Source of the DNA: Branchiostoma floridae
Taxonomy: Eukaryota; Chordata; Leptocardii; Amphioxiformes; Branchiostomatidae
Reading direction: 5' to 3'
Length of the DNA stretch: 64,000 nt
Assembly: GCF_000003815.2 (NCBI RefSeq)
Contig: NC_049984.1
Coordinates: 12,938,003-13,002,002 of the forward strand
Translations under genes and position numbers: made by a program
Notes under the pieces: model-generated
What the model saw: the letters and a program-made list of their open reading frames with translations, nothing else
Database searches by the model: none
Told to the model about the DNA's origin: nothing
Shown: in pieces, positions 25,201 through 32,745 of the stretch
Layout of the letters: each line of letters opens with the position of its first letter
Position numbering within the stretch: the first letter of the stretch is position 1

Positions 25201-28200
25201 GTAATGAAATGAAATACACGTTGCTCACCTGTAAGGTGTCTTACCTAGTCTGTAGTCAAGGAAACACACCTTACTCACCTGTACGGTGTCTTACCTGGTC
25301 TGCTATAAAAGGAAACACACCTTACTTACCTGTATTGTTGTCATTTATTAAGAAGAGAAAAAACAATTTGTTTGTAAATGTTAATAAAGGTACATTTTAC
25401 AATTGAAATTTTCTACGTCATAGCTAAATGTTATAAAACATTTCCTTTCTGTACTCAGAAGAGGAGCCCGCTTGTGCCATGTTCCAACATTTTATTAGGC
25501 TATTGATAGCATGTGGTCACATTTTACTGCACATAAATAATGCAATTAATATTGTTTATGTGTCAACTTCTTCCAATACTTTAAAAATATTTAGGAAGTG
25601 AAACGAAATACATTTTTGTATTTGAAATAAGTTTGTACACACTGTAACAGATACTCATCTAATCAAATCCTCATTGTAACAATGTTTCTGTGATAAATAA
25701 AGATAAGAAAAGTCCAGTTTGGTGAAGAGTTATTATTATAATGTAAATAGTATTGTTAATAATAAATAGCTATGTTTTTCTAGTATTGGTTACCTGCCCC
25801 TATTCAGGTTTATAACACTAATGTGTCTGAGACTTTTGTACATTAATTGGGCACTGAGGTGAATCAATATCCATATTTGCACTAAGTTCCTCAAACCTGG
25901 GTAATAATAGCACAGAAAAAATGACCACATTGTAAATATCAGTCAGATGATAGCACTATGAAATGAAAATCTTGTTCAGAATTCACTCTAAAATGGTTGT
26001 ATGAGAAGCTATGCTACAACAGTCCCTCCCGCGATACTTATAGAACAGTCCCGCAAGGAGGTCACATGACTAGTGCCCGCCATTTTGAATTGCTATAGTT
26101 AAAGTATGGTAGTATCGTCGCCGTACATTTTGACCAAAAACAGGGACTTAAAATGCTTGTAAAGCACGGAAACTCCGTACACATCAATGGGACACCATCT
26201 TGAACATGTGTGTGGCGGTAGGTTTAGGTGTCGTTGCGCGATGGCCGATATTTTTGTGGATATACTGGGCATTCGCTAAAAAGACATTTTGCTGGGCGTT
26301 CGCTAAAAAGACCATCGAGAATCGAAAACTTTGATTTATGTCACTTCGGGTCAATGGATTGACTTGAAACTCAGGATTAATACATGGGAGCACAACGTGG
26401 ACATATTCCAAGCAAAAAAAATGAGATTCGTGCAGCGCGGACTTCTCTAGAGTGGGCGTTTGTGGGCATTCGCTAAAAAGACCCTCCCTGTGAAGAATTT
26501 GTATATTTTTCTATGATTATCAGTATTTAAGTGCCTTATAATCACCTGCCACAAAGCTGAAAGAGTAGTTGTCAGGCATGGTTCCATCTTCTCCAATACT
26601 TGACAATACCAAGTCCACTTCTGACACCGCCTCCATCGTCCCATTAGGGGTGAAGACATAGCCTGTCCGCAGACTTGAGGAAAGGGTTCAGCCATAAGTT
26701 ATTAGCCTCGTGTGTAACCAACATAAGCTGTTCTTGATATTACCAACTGACTACAGTTGCATGTTACCAGAGGTGTGTACCTTGCAAGATGAATTACAAG
26801 CGTAGGAATTGTAATTCTCTACGTATACTGGTGTAAGGGACAAGGGTTCATATCATAATGAACATTGCCAGGATCATATCTTTTCCAACAACTATTGAAC
26901 CAATCAAAATTCTGTAACTCTACTAATATTTCAGTGGCATATCTCTCACTTCTTTTAGAGCATGATCGCAGATTGATCAGCACAAAAAGCACACTTACTC
27001 TGACATGGTTGTTGGAAAACAGGATGTAGCTACTTGAAAGCAGGAACCACACTGTATAAAAAAACAGCAATTAAAGGTATTCTTACTATATTGAAACTTT
27101 AAGTATAATTAACAGTTGACTGAGAAAATCTATTTCATTGCTTTCATTGCATACAATCATTATGATATTCCATTAAAATGTCTTTGTTATGATCCTATAT
27201 TCGTGGGTTAAGCATCATGGTCATGGATACTTAAGTATGCACACAGCTGTTTTTACAAGTAAAATATGATAACGCAAGGATATGGTTAGCACCCTGACAA
27301 ATCTGGAAATGGTCAAATATTTCAGGTAGTATCTACTACCTTTAATGAAGGAACAAATTGACTGAACAATATTTAATTACCAAAAAAGTTATGGATACGT
27401 AATTCAGATGCCTGAAATAAAGAATAATAAGGATGAGGACAAATTTTAGATACTCCAATAGGAAATAAAAATAAGACGAAGTCATGACTAGGGTGATGCC
27501 ACACTGCTCCTGTTGTTTGAGTACATGAGCTAATGACAACATTTTGCCAATGTCACTCACCTCCAAGTAAGCAAGATGAACTATGCAGCGATGCATGAGG
27601 CTCGAGTCTCTCACACCTATGGAAACAGGTAGGACTGAGCAACTCCCACTTTGATGTTCTGTAGTAACTTAAATTATCAATGTTCAACTAAGATGCGTTA
27701 AATATTAAAGATATATGAAAAGAAGTAAAATCCTATTGTTTAAACCAAAATTAGTGATTTGTGTAAAATATGCCTTTCAGAAACCCGTTGCCATGGCAAC
27801 ACGAAAAATTCTAAACTTACTCTATTCTTTTTTAAATTGTTGCCAACAATATTCTAGGAAAAGTCATCAAGTTTGGTTCTTCTAGCACAAGCCGTTTGGG
27901 AGTTATACGACATCAAAGTTGGCTCAGCAACTTTTAGCAATGAAGTTCATTATCAGTTCATTCAAAGTTGTACAAATTAAAACTACAATAGGCTTTTGAA
28001 GCTTGGTTGTTTGATTCTGAACATTGCACCCATTTGATAAATTCAAATTCAAACTCGACTGTGCCCTACCAAATAAACGGTCCCTGCAACCCCTCAGCCT
28101 GACGTGCTGCTCCTCATGACCCTCTATGTGCAGACCTCCCCACAGCTGTCCCCACTGGTTGTAATGAGTCTGGTGTGAACTGAAGTTACAATTTGAAAAG

Positions 28201-30200
28201 AAATCTTACTAAACATGCAATTTAAAATACAGTGGAGAAAACTTCAATATCAATAATTTTCATCGCTGTTTACAACAATGTTACACAAACAATCACTGTC
28301 TACAATAATATTACACAAATAATACTATAATGTTCCATTGCTGAGGCCATTACTAAACGCAATAATAAAGTACACTGCCAGCATGAATTCTCTTCAGACG
28401 TAACTCCAAAACATTAAAGCGATTGAGTTTCTTTCCACCAGTTGACGACTGTTGTAAAATTTCTAACAAGTAAACAGACACATCCTTGACATTCAACACG
28501 TACGTTCGCAAGTCCTGGAAGAACTGCTTGTTCCACTTCTCGATGGCCATGGCACGGGCGATCGCACGAGGATGAATGTCAGTGTCAAAGTTGAAGGGTA
28601 AGGTGTAAGCAGACCACATGAAGGAGAACCTGACATGGACCAGACGACCCTCCTCCTTCGTTACATCAGTGCGTGGTGATTCCGTCAGCCTGCAGTGATG
28701 GAAAGTGTTGTTCGTATCTATACAAGGTGTACCAATTGCAAAAGATTCCATGCAAGTCCGTTTAATATGTGTGGTGATATGTGCTTAATGATAAATACCA
28801 CATAAATCTGATAATCATGTCAAAAGCAACCATTACCAGACTTGCCTGGCATTTATTACCACTGCAGTACTGGTAGATCTCAATTTTGATGCAGTGAAGT
28901 GTGTTTTGTTTACCTCATCAGTCCGTTGAACTGTACTTTCCATGTTCTCATGGCTTCCACTGGTTCAAAGTGCAGTCCTGCTGCGGAGAAGGTTTTCCCG
29001 TCCGTGTTAAAGACGGCTGTGTCCGGGTGCTGAGGGGCCTGCAGCACGCCGACTCCGGGCACGTGGAGGATGAACCAGATCTCCGCACGGCGGCCTTGGT
29101 GGCGACAGATTCGCGTTACGACAGCAGTTCCATCTGGTGCAAAACCATTGAAGCAGACGCTGTCTAAGGCCTGCAGAGATATACATGTAACACTGAATCA
29201 AGTAAGGCTATCCCTACCACCAACCTGTCAACACTTGGTCATGGGATCTCTTATTTCTTTGTAGACCCAATAAAATTGAGGTTCAAACGTCTTAACCCAA
29301 GGTATTGTCTATTTCCATATTCAAGAATAGTCAAGTTACTTGTATTGCAAGTATATAGTTTGAAATAGTATAGAATTTCAATCCGAACTTATGAGGTTTC
29401 AACATTTAACTCAGAGGGCAGCTTGTCAACTATTCTATTACACTCCTCTTCCTCTAAAACGTTTCTTTTCAAATACTTCTGGCATATTTAGGTATGTATA
29501 TAAAATATCCTGTCCTACATGTTCATGACCCTGTAACTTCTGAGGCTGGTCCATTTCTTCTGGAGTATGAGCCCCGTGATTTGGTAGTCCTGTTACCATC
29601 GGGGCACCTTTTTTCTGTTTCTGCCTTTTTCTCCACTGTTGTAGCTTCGCAAGCAGGTACATCATTGCAAACTTCAGTTCATACCTGTCGATTGAAAAAT
29701 AGTTCATTAACTCATTACTTTAATTTTATTACCAAGTGTATACACCATTTCTGGGGAAGGTACTTTTAGACTGAAGGTACAGAAGTTTACAAATCTTTAC
29801 CTCCTCCCTGTTAATATAGCCATTTGACAAGGAATCACCTTTGAGATGATGATGGAAACATTCAAATCGAAAGTGACAGACCTTGAATTGCTCTTTTGAA
29901 GTGATAATATCCCATGGGTTATACATTACACCCAGTCCGCGCGTTTTTAAGGTAAATGTATTCAATAAAAATGGACAACGAATGGAACTGCCACGTTACT
30001 TTAGATGGCAACTTTGTAGACCCATTTTTTATTAGCTGGTGCTTTTGTATAACAGAAACATCTCACCATCTTCCAGGCCGGTGATACACTCCTAGGTGAA
30101 CAGGAGGATCAGGTGTGAAGATAGACTTGATAACGTACAGCACCGCTGCTGTGGCAATGGCTTGCAACACAAGGACGCACGTGGTGGCTAATTCGTCCAT
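7749..30200 (-). CDS. Membrane-anchored PEP-utilising phosphotransferase (rifampicin-phosphotransferase/PEP-synthase-like), copy 2, complete
   Basis: Complete gene model: 39 exons, 3990 nt including stop, 1329 aa; every junction keeps frame, 37 of 38 introns are GT-AG and one is GC-AG. Start ATG at 30200 (MDELATT), stop TAA at 7749-7751. Order: N-terminal hydrophobic anchor (about residues 6-24); animal-specific N-terminal region to about 410; ATP-grasp module with GGKG (456-459), AVRSSAIGED (554-563), GGPQDVEWA (734-742) and LLQARPIT (750-757); linker with PGAVTPLT (792-799); swivel domain with SHG, His about 1283. In this family ATP gives a phosphate to the swivel histidine, which passes it to a substrate such as pyruvate or, in bacterial resistance enzymes, rifampicin. 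The animal substrate is unknown. Bacterial relatives have about 860 residues, so the first 400 or so are extra. Exons are listed in the four module entries. Confidence 0.9.
8985..9040 (+). repeat. LINE 3' tail fragment (AATAAAGGTTTTCATTC type)
   Basis: TTGTTGTGCAATAAAGG followed by TTTTCATTCAATATC. The same wording recurs at 20060-20090 and, in its fullest form, at 44150-44236, so it is a dispersed non-LTR 3' end rather than a poly(A) signal of a gene. It lies in the intron between exons 36 and 37 of copy 2. Confidence 0.45.
9099..16915 (-). CDS. Copy 2 exons 23-36: linker / substrate-side module
   Basis: Exons: 16843-16915, 15800-15889, 15532-15606, 15248-15340, 14635-14763, 12673-12757, 12124-12212, 11661-11723, 11282-11377, 10895-10954, 10249-10346, 9975-10110, 9459-9550, 9099-9177. 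Starts with GEILPGAVTPLTAS, the sequence that opens the middle domain of PEP-utilisers of the rifampicin-phosphotransferase type. The remainder is largely helical with HGHRCLREAELR, RYILKWTLPYARQG and EEDLLFFLTHQEIG. In the bacterial resistance enzyme this middle region binds the acceptor molecule, so it is where substrate choice should lie here (inference). Exons 29-36 have same-length counterparts in copy 1. Confidence 0.85.
13131..13218. repeat. (CA)n microsatellite
   Basis: About 85 bp of nearly pure CA dinucleotides with two TA interruptions, inside intron 27 of copy 2, followed by a short AGATAT repeat to 13241. Any reading frame through it is an artefact. Confidence 0.97.
13482..14537. 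mobile_element. MITE-like element with ACCTCCATGAA/TTTCATGGAGGT ends
   Basis: About 1.05 kb in intron 27 of copy 2, bounded by TACCTCCATGAA and its complement TTCATGGAGGTA. Inside are repeated ATGCAAAT / ATTTGCAT blocks, then a segment reading GCTGCAGTACCAAGGGGAGC, a phrase TTCTTGAGTTATC, and an ACACACAGACACAC run before the right end. Shorter relatives with the same ends or internal phrases occur at 38133-38415, 52322-52623 and 54248-54617; internal parts also recur near 30610-30730 and 59970-60180. No protein-coding capacity is seen. Confidence 0.65.
15018..15232. mobile_element. Inverted-repeat MITE with TTCGCGG repeats
   Basis: 215 bp from TACTGTAAATG to CATTCACAGTA, imperfectly palindromic, with six or more GTTCGCGG / CCGCGAAC blocks. 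Elements of this wording are common in lancelet and mollusc genomes (from memory). It lies in intron 26 of copy 2 and ends about 15 bases from the 5' splice site of exon 26. No clear target duplication beyond a possible TA. Confidence 0.7.
17394..21626 (-). CDS. Copy 2 exons 10-22: ATP-grasp (PPDK/PEP-synthase N) module
   Basis: Exons: 21437-21626, 21253-21309, 21051-21100, 20748-20786, 20370-20482, 20144-20214, 19950-20014, 19656-19726, 19426-19502, 18918-19035, 18604-18704, 17879-17950, 17394-17500. Visible family landmarks in order: LVGGKGSSLATL (nucleotide-binding loop), KVPSGFCVT, FAVRSSAIGEDTEEMSAAGQ, VVVQEMVPAEVAGVLFT, ANYGLGE, GGPQDVEWA and LLQARPITT. This is the domain that binds ATP and makes the first phosphotransfer. 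Exon 13 (39 bp) ends in AAAG/GCAAGT, a GC donor; only that border joins AG to the T of exon 14 in frame. Exon 19 must run to the CTAG/GTAAAT donor at 18918, not the earlier CAG/GTGG, to keep frame. Confidence 0.88.
19215..19292. repeat. Imperfect hairpin in intron 18 of copy 2
   Basis: CATGTCCAGGAATATAC..GGAGATTTTTGG pairs with CCAAAAATCCCTG..TATATGTCCCGGACATG across a loop of about 16 bases, giving a stem of nearly 30 bp with a few mismatches. It may be a tiny foldback element or a structured intronic RNA. No other copy was noticed in the window. Confidence 0.6.
20055..20092 (+). repeat. LINE 3' tail fragment
   Basis: AATGTGCAATAAAGGTCTTC followed by ATTAATTCAAG; same terminal wording as 44200-44236. 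It sits in intron 15 of copy 2. Confidence 0.45.
21792..30200 (-). CDS. Copy 2 exons 1-9: membrane anchor and N-terminal region
   Basis: Exons 5' to 3': 30067-30200, 29519-29684, 28914-29170, 28500-28689, 28070-28169, 27561-27616, 26999-27051, 26546-26673, 21792-21939. Exon 1 gives the start, a single hydrophobic helix and then HLGVYHRPGRW. Exon 2 is basic (WRKRQKQKKG) and ends GHEH at a weak donor (CAT/GTAGGA). Exons 3-9 form a mixed alpha/beta region with motifs such as QHPDTAVFNTDG and FTVNGLKGWG that I recognise only from animal members of this family; it has no named domain that I can assign. A likely acceptor (CTACTCTAG) lies about 25 bases upstream of the ATG, so there should be a 5' UTR exon. 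Intron 8 holds the foldback element. Confidence 0.85.
22367..26497. mobile_element. Foldback (FB/TU-like) transposon, 4.1 kb, with 9-bp target duplication
   Basis: The element 22376-26488 is flanked by the perfect 9-bp repeat TGTGAAGAA (22367-22375 and 26489-26497). The two halves are inverted copies: outer arms of about 1.05 kb (left) and 1.15 kb (right), then inward-facing tandem arrays that meet near 23995. The ends share GGTCTTTTTAGCGAATGCCC. The right arm has about 110 bp near 25770-25880 absent from the left, and its array is longer (about 26 units against 11). Long inverted arms with internal tandem repeats and 9-bp duplications are the hallmark of Drosophila FB elements, whose autonomous relatives are Mutator-like. 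No transposase is present, so mobilisation in trans is inferred. It makes up about 90 per cent of intron 8 of copy 2. Confidence 0.85.
23420..25345. repeat. Inverted arrays of 50-51-bp splice-site-like tandem units
   Basis: About 37 units, 11 reading forward on the plus strand to 23995 and 26 reading forward on the minus strand from 25345 back to 23996. Forward unit: TTTCCTTTGATTACAG, ACCAGGTAAGACACC, GTACAGGTGAGTAA. Two subtypes alternate (TTTGATTACAGACCAGG and TTGACTACAGACTAGG); units nearest the centre are more diverged (CTATAGACCAGATAGGG). Each unit has a pyrimidine tract plus ACAG acceptor-like site and two consensus-like donors. Apparent repeat proteins in this stretch follow from the 51-bp (17-codon) period and are not called as genes. 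Confidence 0.9.
27787..27800. promoter_or_regulatory. Perfect palindromic X-box-like site (RFX motif)
   Basis: GTTGCCATGGCAAC, a perfect 14-bp palindrome matching the RFX X-box consensus, in intron 5 of copy 2. Surrounding sequence looks like a dispersed repeat, so the site may have come with a repeat. Function is not shown. Confidence 0.4.
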
Positions 30201-31359
30201 TTTATAAAAGCAGGTTTCCAGCTAGAGTAGAATGAATGTTTCAGAACATACAACAATTCAGCGGTCCGTGATAGACAGGTATTTCTAAGGAGCTAAAGAA
30301 ATTCGGAAGGAAACGTTTTTACCAAATGTTAAATCACGACGATCCATCAACCCCTTCCTGAGTCAGTCCCCTCCAAAGGGATGATGCAGCTGCGCACGTG
30401 CGGAAGAATTGCTGTAGAATTCCGGGTATTTTTGGCAATTGGACATATACTACACAGTTAGGCTAATGTTTCTCTCTTTTTCAGTTACACATTTCATATG
30501 TATCCTATTATGAAATGTCGTGGATTTATGGACTGTTTTAATTAATTATGTAAGTTAGCCCCTAATTTTCATGATTATTATTAAATTACTTATAGCATAT
30601 CTGAAGCTATCTATATTCCAAATATTATGACAATCCGCACTCCCTTTCCCGAGTTATTCTCCTCCAAAGAGATGATGCAACTACGCAGGTTTGGAAAAAA
30701 TCCTGTAGAATACCGGAAATTTTTGCCAATCGGACATACATACAATGTCATATATATTACACTGTTAGGCTAGCCCCTGAGGCGTCGCCAAAAATATCTG
30801 CAGCACCAGACGGTTAACAACTGTACGAACTGAAGACAATTGACCTAAATTATCTGCACATGTGGGTCAAAGGTCGTATTTGAGCCTAAAACCATCAACA
30901 CTATTAATTAATAACACTAATATGTATTGAGTAAAATGTCACATTATGTAACTTTGAATCTACAGATATTGTTACTTAACTGATTCGATCTGAGAAAAAT
31001 AAGCACAAAACAAAAAAAAACAGGAGGCGTGACTCAGCAGGTGCCTAAGTTACCCGGTGTGGTACACTATGAGGCGGTTTACCGGGTATGCAATACAAAC
31101 AAACATCTGGACGGAGGTAGGTCAGGTTACTAGTACTGCAGGTCAGATTACTAGTACCGTAAACCTCCACCTACAACCTCTACCCTTCGGACAACGTAAG
31201 TCCGAACCACACAGCTCCCGCAACAAAATGAACCAATCGACGGAGGCATTCACATCTGTTGCATGTACTTGAAATTTGTGAACCATAATTTGAGAGTGCA
31301 TGGATGATAAGCTACGACATAAGATTCGTTCTGGACGTTGTAGTGCCTAGTGGCACATA

Positions 31360-31606
31360 GGCCGGATCGGGCGGCAAGCTATCTTGTTGTTTCTGTGGCA
31401 GGACGTATCTTTACAGGGAGGAATTGCTAGGCCTTCCCGCTTTAACTAGCGTGCCCCATTCTACGTCCATTCCGAAGGACGGATGCAGCCCAAACCGAGA
31501 TGCCCGACCCAGGATTGAACCAGGGTCTCGTTGTTACCGACTTATTGGAACCAGGAGCTCTGTGTGACTGCTATCAGTCATCCACTCTCCTACACCCCTG
31601 GTAACC
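31360..31606 (-). mobile_element. tRNA-derived SINE
   Basis: On the minus strand an A-box-like TGTAGGAGAGTGG (31582-31594) is followed by a B box GGTTCAATCCT (31511-31521) and a body with TTCGGAATGGACGTAGAATG, a wording seen in many tRNA-derived SINEs of marine invertebrates (from memory). It does not fold into a full tRNA, so it is not a tRNA gene. The 3' boundary is approximate. Confidence 0.6.
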
Positions 31607-31958
31607 GTGACGAGGATACCCTCAAAAAAGACGGGATTTGCTACTAACGCAGGAAAATTGACACAACATAAATCATGAGCCATAACCATCCTGTAACCAT
31701 GTGGAAGCAGTTTGGGTTTGCCTGCCATAGGCAATTTGACTGCATGTTGAGGCTGGCATGATTACATGTCTGCAGGTCTATCTATTCTAGTGACCCATTT
31801 ATGTGGATTAAAAGCTGATCATTTTCTGCTATATTAATTTCTAACCACACCCTTTGAAGTCAGAAAAGGAGACATTGTCCAACAAAGGCATTTAGACCAT
31901 CTTACTGGAAAGTATCACTGCGGAAGGTGGACTACACGTCGCTAGTCTTTTGCAATAC

Positions 31959-32260
31959 CTGTGAGTTCAGTTGTCGCACCCTCTTCCTCTGAAAACAAAG
32001 GTGGAAAGAGGTCGTTTGATGTGATATGTGGACGGATATGTGGATAGATTTGCCCATTTGGTTACGGGGAGGGGGGAGGGGGTTCTGCAGCATGTTAAAA
32101 GACCGAGGACTGTTTACTAACACACTCACCGTGAGCTTCTTCGGGTTCCGCTGTCCAACTGACCGGTCCTAACTCGACTCACCTCCAGGTACTCTACCCA
32201 ACTGAAGAACTCTACTCTGCTCTTCTCCGCTCAGTCCACGGCAACCACACCCCAAAACAC
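31959..32260 (-). other. Possible 5' UTR exons of copy 2
   Basis: A 30-bp minus-strand segment (31959-31988) has a good acceptor (TTTGTTTTCAG) and ends CTCACAG/GTATTG. Further upstream, two donor-like borders CCTGGAG/GTGAGT (about 32180) and CTCACG/GTGAGTG (about 32127) follow a purine-rich stretch. They lie 1.8-2 kb upstream of the copy 2 start on the same strand, where non-coding leader exons would be expected. Spliced cDNA would be decisive. Confidence 0.25.
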
Positions 32261-32497
32261 CCCCAACAAAACAAACAAACAGCATTGACAAGATAGATAT
32301 TTTGATAAACAGGTTTACATAGCAAGTGGGCGTGACAGCAAGCACAAAGGGCAAAGGTTAACTTGGCAAGCTGTGGATGGGTCCTTATCATAATAAGTAA
32401 ACAGCCAGAGAGAACACATCAAACGGTCTCTTTTTACAGCATTGTTATCCAAGGTAGAAGATACGACAACTTATCTCTCAGGTCAGCAAAATTGACC

Positions 32498-32745
32498 ATT
32501 GTGTCACGGTGGCATGGTAGGTAGTGAGTCAAGCAAGGATCAGGACAGAGGCATGATGTGGCGGAGATGATAAGCTTTATTCAGGACAATCTGGGCACGT
32601 CCTACCCTGTCCGCGTCTCTAGCTGGAATCCCCTGATACGTGTCCCTTCTCAAACCCCTGTACATCTGCTCCCAATTACTCGGGTGACATTCCCCACACC
32701 AGGGGGTGATCACAGAGTGATCACGATGTCACCTCGTGACAATTG
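32498..32745. mobile_element. Solo LTR with 4-bp target duplication
   Basis: 240-bp unit 32502-32741 starting TGTCACGG and ending CGTGACA, a 7-bp inverted terminus with TG..CA ends, flanked by ATTG on both sides (32498-32501, 32742-32745). This is the form of a solo long terminal repeat; a 4-bp duplication suits the Gypsy group. No internal retroelement part is present. A short DNA transposon is the alternative. Confidence 0.6.

Noticed and set aside
23420-25345. CRISPR-like look: many regular repeats of about 50 bp.
   Set aside because: There are no unique spacers; the units are contiguous tandem repeats in opposite orientation in the two halves of a transposon, in an animal genome.
23481-25406. 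Several overlapping frames encoding repeats such as SYLVCNQRKYTLLTC, which look like a repeat protein.
   Set aside because: They arise because the transposon units are 51 bp (17 codons) long. The frames occur on the antisense of each arm, break wherever a 50-bp unit occurs, and have no start context or domain.
27342-27614. Longer frame continuing past exon 6 of copy 2.
   Set aside because: Read-through into the intron. The GAG/GTGAGT donor at 27561 is strong and the frame joins exon 7.
29801-29987. An open minus-strand segment with AG and GT borders between exons 1 and 2 of copy 2.
   Set aside because: Its entry phase fits exon 1, but it exits in phase 0 and cannot join exon 2, which needs phase 2. 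Exon 1 joins exon 2 directly in frame (GRW-YELK).
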